Source: Ruminococcus sp.
GTDB taxonomy: Bacteria > Bacillota > Clostridia > Oscillospirales > Ruminococcaceae
NCBI GenBank assembly: GCA_017478965.1
Contig: JAFVCV010000018.1
Span: 1 to 53,614, forward strand
Direction: 5' to 3'
DNA length: 53,614 nt
A program made the translations under genes and the position numbers. The notes below the pieces were generated by a model. That model was given only the letters and a program-made list of their open reading frames with translations. It had not been told where the DNA came from and made no database searches. The number at the start of each line of letters is the position of its first letter. Position 1 is the stretch's first letter. This document shows positions 33,051 through 40,445 of this stretch, piece by piece.

Positions 33051-33914
33051 TTACGGTAATCCGTCTTGCAGCAGCCGCAGCTGGCGGCGTATATGTTGCG
33101 GGGGATTATATAGCTCTCGCTCTCCTCCTCGCCCTTTATTTATCATCCTTCTTGCTATCTGTGCTCCAAGCCTGTCCACAGTGGAGAGCCTTGGTATGAA
33201 CTCCTGCCCCTCGTCCACTCCGTCAAAACCGGATACACACACGTCCTCAGGGACCATCAGGCCCAGCTTTTTAAATCCGTTGCACAGTGACATGGCCATA
33301 AAATCATTTGCGCAGACCACAGCCTGTGCCTTGTGTTCTTCAGAAGAAAAGAACTCAGCGGCGGCATCGCCTTTATTGAACCAGAAATCGCCCTCAAAAA
33401 CGCCCACGCCCTCCTCGGGCAGCCCGCACTCCTTCATGGCTGATCTGAAAGCGTCCAGTCTGCCAAGGGCATCGGCCCGGTCGAAGGGACCGCACATAAA
33501 GCCTATCCTGTCAAACCCGTGGACATTGACGAAATGCCTTACCATTTCTTTTATACCGTAGGTCTCGTCCACGGTCAGAGAACGTTTCTGCCAGATATTG
33601 TTCATCATTATAACAGGGCATTCAGCCCTGTTTGTGATCTCATTATAAATAGCGTCGGAAACGCCTTCGGCATTGAAACCGTCCTCATCGTATATTATCC
33701 CGTCCAGCTCGCCGAAGGGCACTATGTCCAGGATCTTCAGTTCGTTGGCGCCGTAATCGCTGACTCTGGGACTGATGTCGCCTAAGAAATTGAAATAGAG
33801 TATGTTGTACCCCAGATCTTTAGCGGCGATATTGATGTCCCTGCAAAAATCCCTGTGATAATCGGCAGTGATACTGCACTCAAAGAAGGCGATGGTCTTT
33901 AGTGAATTTATCAT
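33051..33914 (-). CDS. LacI/PBP1-type ligand-binding domain, 5' part of a frameshifted GGDEF receptor
   Basis: 287 residues as read. A periplasmic-binding-protein-like sensor of the LacI/GalR type I fold (AFFECSITADYHRDFCRDINIAA; IGFMCGPFDRADALGRLDAF; VVCANDFMAMSLCNGFKKLGL; VCVSGFDG) without the N-terminal DNA-binding helix-turn-helix and without a signal peptide. Around 33,134-33,136 the frame appears to slip: after MINKG the predicted protein becomes RGGEREL and soon stops, whereas the +1 frame reads GEEESESYIIPRNIY-AASCGCC and joins the GGDEF gene. Removing one A from the coding-strand AAA run restores a single frame of about 621 residues. A fused sugar-sensing diguanylate cyclase is the inferred ancestral product. 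Confidence 0.8.
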   Translation of the reverse strand: MINSLKTIAFFECSITADYHRDFCRDINIAAKDLGYNILYFNFLGDISPRVSDYGANELKILDIVPFGELDGIIYDEDGFNAEGVSDAIYNEITNRAECPVIMMNNIWQKRSLTVDETYGIKEMVRHFVNVHGFDRIGFMCGPFDRADALGRLDAFRSAMKECGLPEEGVGVFEGDFWFNKGDAAAEFFSSEEHKAQAVVCANDFMAMSLCNGFKKLGLMVPEDVCVSGFDGVDEGQEFIPRLSTVDRLGAQIARRMINKGRGGERELYNPPQHIRRQLRLLQDGLP

Positions 33915-33975
33915 TTGACAAACATCTCCACAGGGCAGTTCTCCTGCCCATCCAATACAAATACTTATTAACAGA

Positions 33976-34004
33976 ATTATAACACATTAAAAAACAATTG
34001 TCAA
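33976..34004 (-). promoter_or_regulatory. Consensus sigma-A promoter of the PBP-GGDEF gene
   Basis: On the minus strand TTGACA (34004-33999), 17-base spacer, TATAAT (33981-33976): a perfect match. Confidence 0.88.
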
Positions 34005-34079
34005 GCGCCTTTTTTCGGGCTTTTGGAGGGCGGCTCCTCTCAAACGGGCGGTTTTATGGGGCTTTCGGAGAACGGGAGT

Positions 34080-34094
34080 TTGTACAAAGTACAA
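34080..34094. promoter_or_regulatory. Operator-like inverted repeat TTGTAC-AAA-GTACAA
   Basis: A perfect 6-bp inverted repeat with a 3-base centre, 75 bases upstream of the PBP-GGDEF -35 element and 65 bases upstream of the candidate small-RNA -10. The owner is unknown. Confidence 0.35.
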
Positions 34095-34158
34095 TGTTCG
34101 CAAAATTTGGCTTTTTATTCGCAATAATCGGTGAGAATAAAATCACAAAATAAGCTAA

Positions 34159-34343
34159 TATAATAACAGAAAGAGAAAAAGGACGGCCGTCAAGTGCGGC
34201 TCCTGCCTTTTTTCATATTTCAATTCTCCCGATTGATCGGGGTCTTTCCCCCAATCGCAGACCCCGATTTTGATCAGTTTACGAATTTCCTTCTGATACA
34301 GGCCCCTGTCTGACTGCCTTAACAGACAGGGGTCATTTTTTGC
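34159..34343 (+). ncRNA. Candidate small RNA with three strong hairpins
   Basis: A TATAAT at 34159-34164 (with a poor -35) precedes three plus-strand hairpins: AAAAAGG...CCTTTTTT (34176-34213, inner GGCCG/CGGCT); ATCGGGGTCT (34236-34245) with AGACCCCGAT (34259-34268); and GGCCCCTGTCTG (34301-34312) with CAGACAGGGGTC (34323-34334) followed by six Ts. No ORF fits, and the gene to the right is on the other strand. CCCGAT at 34228-34233 can alternatively pair with ATCGGG at 34236-34241, so two exclusive folds exist. This may be an independent RNA or stacked terminators; no known family recognised. Confidence 0.35.
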
Positions 34344-34362
34344 GCTTTTTCGGCATAAAAAA

Positions 34363-34389
34363 CTCCCCGCCGCCTGTGGCGGAGGGGAG
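34363..34389 (-). terminator. Intrinsic terminator of the tail-anchored protein gene
   Basis: Stem CTCCCCGCCGCC (34363-34374) / GGCGGAGGGGAG (34378-34389) with one mismatch. On the minus strand it is followed by TTTTTT. Confidence 0.92.
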
Positions 34390-34406
34390 CTGTATGCTGA
34401 TAATTA

Positions 34407-36515
34407 CTAACCGAACCAGAGCAGGCAGGCCACTGCGCCCACCAGCAGTATGAAGAAGAACAGCTTTGCTAACGACTTCGAGATATTCTTCTCGGTCTGC
34501 TTATTCTTCACATACTCCTTGAACACGTCTTCGTGGTACTCTCTGTTATAGGCTTTTCCCACTGTGGGGTCCAGCATATCTGCGATATTGATGTTCTTAT
34601 ACTTGTCCTTGATGGCCTGTGCGGCCTTCTCCTTGGTGGAGTCGTCAACTCTCTTGGTGCCGTAGGCGGCATCGAGCCTGGAATTGTCCATCTTATCCAG
34701 TTTCAGCTCGTCCATGGTCACGTTTTTATGACTGCGCTCGTCAGTGACGCCGCCGTTGATGAATACGTGGGTAGTGTCTACCTCCTGCATCATCTTGTTC
34801 TTGCGGTTTGAACGCAGGAGCTTGATAAGCGTATCGGTATACAGCTCGTCCTCCCTCTCCTGCTCGGTGAGCTTCTGGTTGGCAGTCTCCTCAGTGGCGA
34901 TGTCCACCTGTTCGATAAGGTGGGTGAGGGAGCGGTTGCTGACCTTCTTCTCCTCCTCCTCTTCCTCATACTGAACATTCCTCTTTGAACCTTCCGGCGC
35001 AGTGAACTGCATACCTGCCACAGCTGCATCGTCCACCAATGCTCCGTCGCTGTCCAGTCCTGAGAAGTTCACGGTCTTTCTCTTGGCGCTGGAGACTACA
35101 GCCACCTCTCCCAGGTCCTTCCTCTGAGCGGCGGAAACACTGCCGCTGCCGGTGCCTGCGAAGGGGTCTATGGCTTCGAGGGACCTGTTGCCCACATTGG
35201 CTGAGGGCAGGTCGGGTCTGTAGACCAGCGGCTCCTTAGGCTCCTCCCTCTTTTTCGTATATTCGTCGGGCTGAGCGTTTATCAGCATCTTCCCGGAGCC
35301 GGAATCAGGTATGGTAAAGGGCGTGGCCTTCTGCTGCGGAGCACTCTCCTCAGGGACCTTTGTGGTATTGGCCTTTGGCCTCTGCCTTGGAGCAAGGCCG
35401 TCGATGGCCTCAACGTGCTTGACAGGCACCTCTTCTTCAATAAGAGAGGTCTTCTTACCCGAGCTCTGAGCCTGTGTGCTGCTCTGCTGGGAGAACGAAG
35501 CCTGTGCGGCGATATGGTCGTCCACCAGGCTGACTCTGTGCTGCTCGGCGGGCTTTTCTGCGGGCTTAGGCGCCTGTCCGGTGACGGACTGGACAGCCTG
35601 CTCGACCTGCTGGGTAAGGTCTGATACCCTCTGAGCGCCGGCAGGCTTTACAGGGATATCCCCGGTCAGCGCATCTGCGGAGATCGCAGAAGACGCAGCC
35701 GCAAAGCTGTTGCTCTCCACCGCAGCGTCACTGTCTGAAGTGAAGTTGACCATCTTGCCCTGAGTGACGTCAAAGTATTCCTCGCCGTCCTTGACAGCTA
35801 TCTTCAGCTTAGGCGCAGGCCTGCCTGCCTGGGGCTTGTTGGCCTGGGGGATGCTGATAGCAGGGAATTCCTCATTCACATCGACCTTTGCAGCCTGAAG
35901 TATCTGTATAGCCGAGGTGCATCTCATTGAGCCTCTCACCATCTCCTTGATAGGCAGCAGGATGATGTCCTTGAAAGTCTCATGGAACTCCTCCATGAGC
36001 TGGTCGCCCTCCTTGCTTATCATAGACTTGGGGAAACGGTTGTCAAACAGCCTTCCCCACTGGCTGGGGGCAGCATTGATGAGCATATCTATATACTTTG
36101 CCAGCGGCACCCACAGCTCCGGTTCCTCAAAGCTGCGGTCGTTAGTGACCAGCCACATATAGCATCTGAGAAAAACGTCATAACAGCTGATGTCCTCCAG
36201 GTTCAGCATTATGTCGTCGATGTTCAGAGACTGCGAGAACTCACCGTCAGAATAGGCAAAGCATCTGTAGCCGGTGCTGTCGAGCTTTGCATAGGCAGTT
36301 TTCAGCGTCATCTCATCTCTCTTGAAGGGCGGCAGGGACGGAAAATCATAATCCGTCGTGTAGCTCTCCGCTGCGGCAGTGCCGGCCATCGAGAGCAGAT
36401 GCTTATAGGTAGCCTCCACCTCATTCATCTCTGCCGTTACGGGCAGGCCTAAGATCCTGAACGGGTTGCAGGCAAACAGCTCGTTAGCTGTAACGCCAAG
36501 TTTCTGGTTAGGCAA
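34407..36515 (-). CDS. Large tail-anchored protein with J-domain-like N-terminus, function unknown
   Basis: 702 residues. Residues 1-80 begin ANELFACNPFRILGLPVTA and run through DYDFPSLPPFKR and AYAKL, resembling J-like N-terminal modules (NPYRVLG type), but with no HPD tripeptide, so it is unlikely to stimulate DnaK. A helical domain follows to about 215. Residues about 225-620 are low-complexity and probably disordered (Ala, Gln, Ser, Pro, Lys, an EEEEEEKK cluster near 520). The last 20 residues form a hydrophobic helix (LFFFILLVGAVACLLWF), a C-terminal anchor, so the body is cytoplasmic. Divergent from the gene at 36,882, with a 366-base AT-rich gap between. Possibly a scaffold; function unknown. 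Confidence 0.78.
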   Translation of the reverse strand: MPNQKLGVTANELFACNPFRILGLPVTAEMNEVEATYKHLLSMAGTAAAESYTTDYDFPSLPPFKRDEMTLKTAYAKLDSTGYRCFAYSDGEFSQSLNIDDIMLNLEDISCYDVFLRCYMWLVTNDRSFEEPELWVPLAKYIDMLINAAPSQWGRLFDNRFPKSMISKEGDQLMEEFHETFKDIILLPIKEMVRGSMRCTSAIQILQAAKVDVNEEFPAISIPQANKPQAGRPAPKLKIAVKDGEEYFDVTQGKMVNFTSDSDAAVESNSFAAASSAISADALTGDIPVKPAGAQRVSDLTQQVEQAVQSVTGQAPKPAEKPAEQHRVSLVDDHIAAQASFSQQSSTQAQSSGKKTSLIEEEVPVKHVEAIDGLAPRQRPKANTTKVPEESAPQQKATPFTIPDSGSGKMLINAQPDEYTKKREEPKEPLVYRPDLPSANVGNRSLEAIDPFAGTGSGSVSAAQRKDLGEVAVVSSAKRKTVNFSGLDSDGALVDDAAVAGMQFTAPEGSKRNVQYEEEEEEKKVSNRSLTHLIEQVDIATEETANQKLTEQEREDELYTDTLIKLLRSNRKNKMMQEVDTTHVFINGGVTDERSHKNVTMDELKLDKMDNSRLDAAYGTKRVDDSTKEKAAQAIKDKYKNINIADMLDPTVGKAYNREYHEDVFKEYVKNKQTEKNISKSLAKLFFFILLVGAVACLLWFG

Positions 36516-36603
36516 TTTAACTCCCCCTTAATAAAGATTACGTAAAAATAATAAAAATAAACAGTTAAACCGTTAAAATATTATACATTTAAAAAGTATA
36601 CAA

Positions 36604-36617
36604 ATAGACAGGTCTAT
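36604..36617. promoter_or_regulatory. Operator-like inverted repeat in the divergent intergenic region
   Basis: ATAGAC-AG-GTCTAT is a perfect 6-bp inverted repeat. On the minus strand it lies in the spacer of a possible promoter (TTGATA, 18 bases, TATACT) for the tail-anchored protein gene. Rest of 36,516-36,750 is AT-rich with no gene. Confidence 0.35.
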
Positions 36618-36754
36618 ATATCAAAACAATTATATCAAATATTCTTACATAATATATCAAAGAATGATGAACATATTGTTTACAATTTATTAATTCAAGA
36701 CAAAGTGCCTAAAAAAACAAAAGAAATTTATCTTAATTAGCCCACAAAAAATAT

Positions 36755-36783
36755 TTGCAATTTAGGCAAAAATATTGTATAAT
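36755..36783 (+). promoter_or_regulatory. Sigma-A promoter of the coiled-coil/unknown-gene operon
   Basis: TTGCAA at 36755-36760, 17-base spacer, TATAAT at 36778-36783. The start codon is almost 100 bases downstream, leaving a leader with a terminator-like hairpin. Confidence 0.75.
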
Positions 36784-36822
36784 AAATGTGTATAGATAAT
36801 AAATGGAGCGTATTCCGTTTTT

Positions 36823-36855
36823 CTGCGGCGGGCCCGCAGGCATTTTTTTATTTTT
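36823..36855 (+). terminator. Terminator-like hairpin inside the leader (possible attenuator)
   Basis: CTGCGG (36823-36828) pairs with CCGCAG (36834-36839) with a GC-rich 5-base loop, followed by seven Ts, an A and five more Ts. It lies after the promoter and before the first start codon, so full-length transcription must read through it. Confidence 0.6.
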
Positions 36856-36881
36856 GAAATCTACGATCGGGGGAATTTATA

Positions 36882-37640
36882 ATGGGTCTTTTCAATAAAA
36901 AGAGACCGGCGCCGGCGCCGGCCGCAAAGCCTCAGGCAACAGCCAAGCCTGTTGATCCGGACGATATATGGAACACGCCTTCTCCGGCGAGGAAGAGGGC
37001 CTCTGACAGCGTGACCTCAGTGGCAGTGAAGGAGTCAAAGTATGACGAGCCTGTGCCGGAAAAGCTGGAGGTGGAGTCTGTTGACCCGGAGATGATAAAG
37101 ACCAAGATGGCTCAGCTGGAGGCTGAGATCGCTGAGAAGAGCAGCAGGCCTGTGAAGACCCATGCGGATTACGGCACGAGCACCGTAGGGCAGGAGGAGA
37201 TAATCGACGCCCAGACGGAGTATGAAAAGCTTTATGAGATAGAGCATGAGAGATATGTGAAGAGCCATTATGAGGACATAACCAAGGCCTCCGAGGCAGG
37301 CATGGCTGAGAAGATGGAGGCTATGTATGCAGAGCATGAGGCTAAGGTGCTGGCGGACCAGACCACTGAGTTCGAGTTCAGCAAGGTCAGCCAGGAGGAA
37401 GTGGACAAGAAACTGGCCAGTCTTCCTTATGCGCTTAAACCTGAGGAGTATGACAATTATCACGACATTGCGTCGGTGAAGAACGAGCCTGATGCCGCTG
37501 CTATCGAGCAGCTAGGCACCATAGACCACAGCGAGGACCCGGACGATATCGGATCGGTGGACGATGAGCTGCTGGCAAGGAAGGTGCAGGAATTCGAGCA
37601 GGCTTACGGTGACCGCAGGCGCAGTGACGATGATCAGTAA
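36882..37640 (+). CDS. Unrecognised hydrophilic helical protein
   Basis: 252 residues, no membrane segment. Starts MGLFNKKR followed by an Ala-Pro-Lys stretch; residues about 60-200 are charged helices rich in Glu and Lys (EMIKTKMAQLEAEIAEK; EEIIDAQTEYEKLYEIEHERYVKSHYEDITK), likely coiled coil; the C-terminus is acidic and disordered (DHSEDPDDIGSVDDE). No family recognised. It has a GGGGGA ribosome site, is divergent from the tail-anchored protein gene and is followed 27 bases later by another unknown gene. A structural or adaptor role is possible but unproven. Confidence 0.75.
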   Translation: MGLFNKKRPAPAPAAKPQATAKPVDPDDIWNTPSPARKRASDSVTSVAVKESKYDEPVPEKLEVESVDPEMIKTKMAQLEAEIAEKSSRPVKTHADYGTSTVGQEEIIDAQTEYEKLYEIEHERYVKSHYEDITKASEAGMAEKMEAMYAEHEAKVLADQTTEFEFSKVSQEEVDKKLASLPYALKPEEYDNYHDIASVKNEPDAAAIEQLGTIDHSEDPDDIGSVDDELLARKVQEFEQAYGDRRRSDDDQ

Positions 37641-37667
37641 TAAATTTTAGTTTGGGAGCGAATTTCA

Positions 37668-38204
37668 TTGAACATCAACACAGATAATGCGATCATCAAG
37701 TTTTCCATGGAGGGGAAGGAATTTCCCTACGATAAAATGTTCTATGCAACGGTGAACGATTATATACTGGAGTATAAGAACGCAAGGCTGGATAAACTGA
37801 CTGAGAAGGACCAGAGCGTGTGCTTAGCCCGGATAATCAGGAAGATGGAGGTAAACGGGGTGCCTGTTCAGCAATTCTTCAAGGAAGAGCTGGATCAGTG
37901 GTCGGACGTATCGAATTACACCAGAGTACTGAGGCTCTGCGACCTGATGGCGAGGGACATATTCTGCTGTTTTGACAAGAACAGGTATGATGATGAGGGC
38001 CATTTTGAGACAGTGGACAGACTGTATTGCGTGAACAACGACGGGGTGAGGGATTTCTTCACTCTCGACGAGTATATGAAAGCGGGCCTTTTCAAGAAGG
38101 TCAGGACGCCGGAGAGCGAATATTTCAAGGAGCTGGAGAGAAAGTTCGAGGCAGGACTGCTGCCGAAGAGCAAGAAGGACGAGGCTCTGTATTCAGGTAA
38201 GTAA
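37668..38204 (+). CDS. Unrecognised 178-residue soluble protein
   Basis: Starts at TTG with GGGAG nine bases upstream. Predicted mixed alpha/beta, no signal or membrane helix; residues 1-60 (IIKFSMEGKEFPYDKMFYATVNDYI) look like a compact domain, and the C-terminus is Lys-rich (LPKSKKDEAL). Cys pair CC near 105 (DIFCCFDKNRYDDEGHF). No family recognised. Sits between the helical protein gene and the cyclophilin gene with short gaps (27 and 18 bases), so all three form one operon. Confidence 0.75.
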   Translation: MNINTDNAIIKFSMEGKEFPYDKMFYATVNDYILEYKNARLDKLTEKDQSVCLARIIRKMEVNGVPVQQFFKEELDQWSDVSNYTRVLRLCDLMARDIFCCFDKNRYDDEGHFETVDRLYCVNNDGVRDFFTLDEYMKAGLFKKVRTPESEYFKELERKFEAGLLPKSKKDEALYSGK

Positions 38205-38222
38205 AACATGGAGGTAAGTAAA

Positions 38223-38696
38223 ATGGTAAGGATCGAGATGGAAGACGGCGGCGTGATAACGGTCGAGCTGTATCCTGAGACGGCGCCTGTTACGGTGGCT
38301 AATTTTGAAAAGCTCGTCAGGCAGGGCTTTTATGACGGACTGATATTCCACAGAGTCATAAAGGGCTTTATGATACAGGGCGGCGACCCCGAGGGGACCG
38401 GCATGGGAGGCGCCAAGGAGAAGATAAAGGGCGAGTTCAGGGCGAACGGAGTGAAAAACGACCTCAAGCACACCAGGGGAGTCATCTCCATGGCAAGGAG
38501 CATGATGCCCGATTCGGCAAGCTCGCAGTTTTTCATCGTTCATGAGGACGCACCTCATCTTGACGGTAACTATGCGGCCTTCGGCAAGGTTGTCGAGGGT
38601 ATGGATGTGGTCGATAGGATAGCCGGCTGCAAGGTCAACTTCAATGACAAGCCCCTGACGCCCCAGGTGATGAAGAAGGTCACTATAGTTGACTGA
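38223..38696 (+). CDS. Peptidyl-prolyl cis-trans isomerase (cyclophilin)
   Basis: 157 residues of the cyclophilin family, which speeds prolyl isomerisation during protein folding. Active-site motifs are visible: FHRVIKGFMIQGGD (catalytic Arg, Phe and Gln), SSQFFI and a late HLDGNYAAFGKV. No signal peptide, so cytoplasmic. The ATG at 38223 has GGAGG 8 bases upstream; an in-frame ATG at 38208 overlaps that site and was rejected. Third gene of the operon with two unknown genes, followed by a terminator. Confidence 0.93.
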   Translation: MVRIEMEDGGVITVELYPETAPVTVANFEKLVRQGFYDGLIFHRVIKGFMIQGGDPEGTGMGGAKEKIKGEFRANGVKNDLKHTRGVISMARSMMPDSASSQFFIVHEDAPHLDGNYAAFGKVVEGMDVVDRIAGCKVNFNDKPLTPQVMKKVTIVD

Positions 38697-38726
38697 ATTC
38701 GCCTGACAGGCGGGATAGAGAGAAAT

Positions 38727-38757
38727 AAGGCCTCTGTATTTATATAGAGGCCTTTGC
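38727..38757 (+). terminator. Intrinsic terminator after the cyclophilin gene
   Basis: Stem AAGGCCTCTGTA (38727-38738) / TATAGAGGCCTT (38743-38754), one wobble pair, short T tract. Confidence 0.85.
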
Positions 38758-38758
38758 A

Positions 38759-38787
38759 TTGATTTTGCTTTGATATTGGTATATATG
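38759..38787 (+). promoter_or_regulatory. Candidate promoter of the cohesin-like protein gene
   Basis: TTGATT at 38759-38764, 17-base spacer, TATATG at 38782-38787, 23 bases before the start codon. Confidence 0.5.
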
Positions 38788-38810
38788 GTTAAGTGCGGGA
38801 GTGATCTAAC

Positions 38811-40382
38811 ATGAAAATCAGACAGACTGCTGCGGGAGCCGCTGCGGCTATAATGCTTGCCTTTGCCGCCGCACCGGGGGCTGCGGCTTACTACGATGAT
38901 TACGGCAATTATTATGACTATGACTATAATTACGGTTATGACTATGACTATAATTACGGTTATGACTATAACTACGATTACGGCAACGGCTATGATAACG
39001 GCTATGACAACGGCTATAACGATTATGACAATGGGCAGGATAACGGTGATATGGGCGCCGTTACCACAGCGCCGCCGGAGAATTATGACCCGACCCAGAG
39101 TGCGGGCAATGTGGTGACGAGCTTTGACCCGAACGGCCGGAAGACCCAGACACTGCTGCCGGACAAGGCCACGACTGCGCCGTCGAGCGTATACGTGACG
39201 GCGTCGGACTTCAAGGACGGCATGGTCACGGCGGAACTCAAAATAGAGGCAGAAGAGCCTGTGGGAGCGGCTGTCATATCAATAACCTATGACAGCGCAG
39301 TGCTGAGATACGAGAATGCGGCAGTGAACCCTGAGGTCGGGGGAAAGGTGACGCAGAACGGCTTTAACGGCAGATATATTTTCAATTATCAGAACGATAA
39401 CGGCTCGGAGTTCAAGGGGACCTATGTGACGGTCCAGTTCAGGGTACTGGACGAGTCGGTGCCTTCGACCTCGCTGTTCGCAAACGTGAATACCCTCAAT
39501 AATAAGAACGGAGTTTCCATCTCTGCGGCCACGGATAACTGCATAGTAATAAATCCGGAAGTTTATGAGGAAGTGACAACGGGGGAGGAGACCAAGGAGA
39601 TAAAGACCCTGGAGGTGCCTTTCAGGAGCGAGCCGGTGGCTCTTTCCGACCTTGGTTTTGAGGACGTGAAGAATGCGGTCCCTGAGGACGAGAGCATCGT
39701 TCAGTATAAGGACGGGGCTTTCCTGACCCTTCAGCTCGGCACCACCTATGTGGACATCGCCTTCGGGGATACCAGGCTGGAGACCTATCAGCTGACGGTC
39801 TATGACGAGAACTTCCGTTCCGGCGCAGTAGATACTGAGGCCCCCATTGACAAGGGAGGTTATCAGACCGATAGGGGCAAGCTCAGAAACTTTCTCATTA
39901 TTCTGGCTGTAATAGCCGCACTGCTGGCTGTGGTGGTGGAGTATGTGGTCATCTTCAAGCCCTACAACAAAAAGCCTGCCAGGAAAAGACCGGGCGGCTC
40001 CGGAAATGTGAAGAAGACTGAGGAGCCTGAGCAGGAGGACTATCCTGAGGAAGAGGATGCTCCTGAGGAAAGCGGGGGACCCGAGGAAAAGGCTGATACT
40101 GAACCTGAGGAAAATGAAGAGCCTGAGGAAAATGAAGAGCCTGAGAGCAGGGCAGAGGCTGATGAAAAGGCTGAGCCTGAGGACAAGGAGCCTGGACCGC
40201 AGGAGGAAAAGCCCGCAGAGCCTGAGGAAAAGCCCGGGGACAGATCCGGGGAAAATGAGCAGCCCCGGAGCAGGGACCGCAGGAACAAGCGTGAGCGCAG
40301 GAAAAAGAAAAAGTCCGCCGCAGCAAGGTTAGCCGAGCTGGAGGCTATGGACGACGCCATGTTCGGCGACGACGATAATTGA
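38811..40382 (+). CDS. Secreted, membrane-anchored protein with Tyr-Asp repeats and cohesin-like domain
   Basis: 523 residues. Signal peptide (1-26); a Tyr/Asp/Asn/Gly repeat region (27-80, DYNYGY units); Thr/Pro linker; a beta-rich cohesin-like domain (about 128-255: VYVTASDFKDGMVTAELKI ... VGAAVISITYDSAVLRY ... GTYVTVQFRVLDES); a second small domain (to about 345); a membrane helix (about 360-383); then a long charged cytoplasmic tail, first acidic with EPEENEE repeats, then a basic RRNKRERRKKKK cluster. Cohesins bind dockerins in cellulosome assembly, so it may anchor a surface enzyme complex. The assignment to cohesin rests on strand pattern only. Start ATG has a GGGAG site. Monocistronic. 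Confidence 0.8.
   Translation: MKIRQTAAGAAAAIMLAFAAAPGAAAYYDDYGNYYDYDYNYGYDYDYNYGYDYNYDYGNGYDNGYDNGYNDYDNGQDNGDMGAVTTAPPENYDPTQSAGNVVTSFDPNGRKTQTLLPDKATTAPSSVYVTASDFKDGMVTAELKIEAEEPVGAAVISITYDSAVLRYENAAVNPEVGGKVTQNGFNGRYIFNYQNDNGSEFKGTYVTVQFRVLDESVPSTSLFANVNTLNNKNGVSISAATDNCIVINPEVYEEVTTGEETKEIKTLEVPFRSEPVALSDLGFEDVKNAVPEDESIVQYKDGAFLTLQLGTTYVDIAFGDTRLETYQLTVYDENFRSGAVDTEAPIDKGGYQTDRGKLRNFLIILAVIAALLAVVVEYVVIFKPYNKKPARKRPGGSGNVKKTEEPEQEDYPEEEDAPEESGGPEEKADTEPEENEEPEENEEPESRAEADEKAEPEDKEPGPQEEKPAEPEEKPGDRSGENEQPRSRDRRNKRERRKKKKSAAARLAELEAMDDAMFGDDDN
38896..39040 (+). repeat. In-gene tandem repeat encoding Tyr-Asp-Asn-Gly units
   Basis: TATGACTATAATTACGGT-type 18-base units, partly duplicated and degenerate, lie within the 5' part of the gene and encode DYNYGY / NGYD units. 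Such tracts can expand or contract by slippage. Confidence 0.75.
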
Positions 40383-40402
40383 TGATCTTTAGAATGAATA
40401 AA

Positions 40403-40440
40403 CAAGGCACTTCCGCTGGAGACAGCAGAAGTGCCTTGTT
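40403..40440. terminator. Bidirectional terminator between convergent genes
   Basis: CAAGGCACTTC...GCTG (40403-40417) pairs with CAGC...GAAGTGCCTTG (40423-40438) around GAGA with one mismatch. Flanking A and T runs suit both the cohesin-like gene and the cydC-like gene. Confidence 0.88.
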
Positions 40441-40445
40441 GTTAT

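Noticed and set aside
34159-34343. Considered as 6S RNA or a known riboswitch
   Set aside because: The hairpins are local and separate, with no long end-to-end pairing typical of 6S RNA, and no downstream plus-strand gene for a riboswitch to control.
36516-36881. tRNA or replication origin in the AT-rich gap
   Set aside because: No cloverleaf and no repeated DnaA-box-like motifs were seen; AT richness is explained by divergent promoters.
38896-39040. Regular short repeats considered as a CRISPR array
   Set aside because: Units are adjacent, degenerate and in frame within a secreted protein; no spacers and no cas genes.
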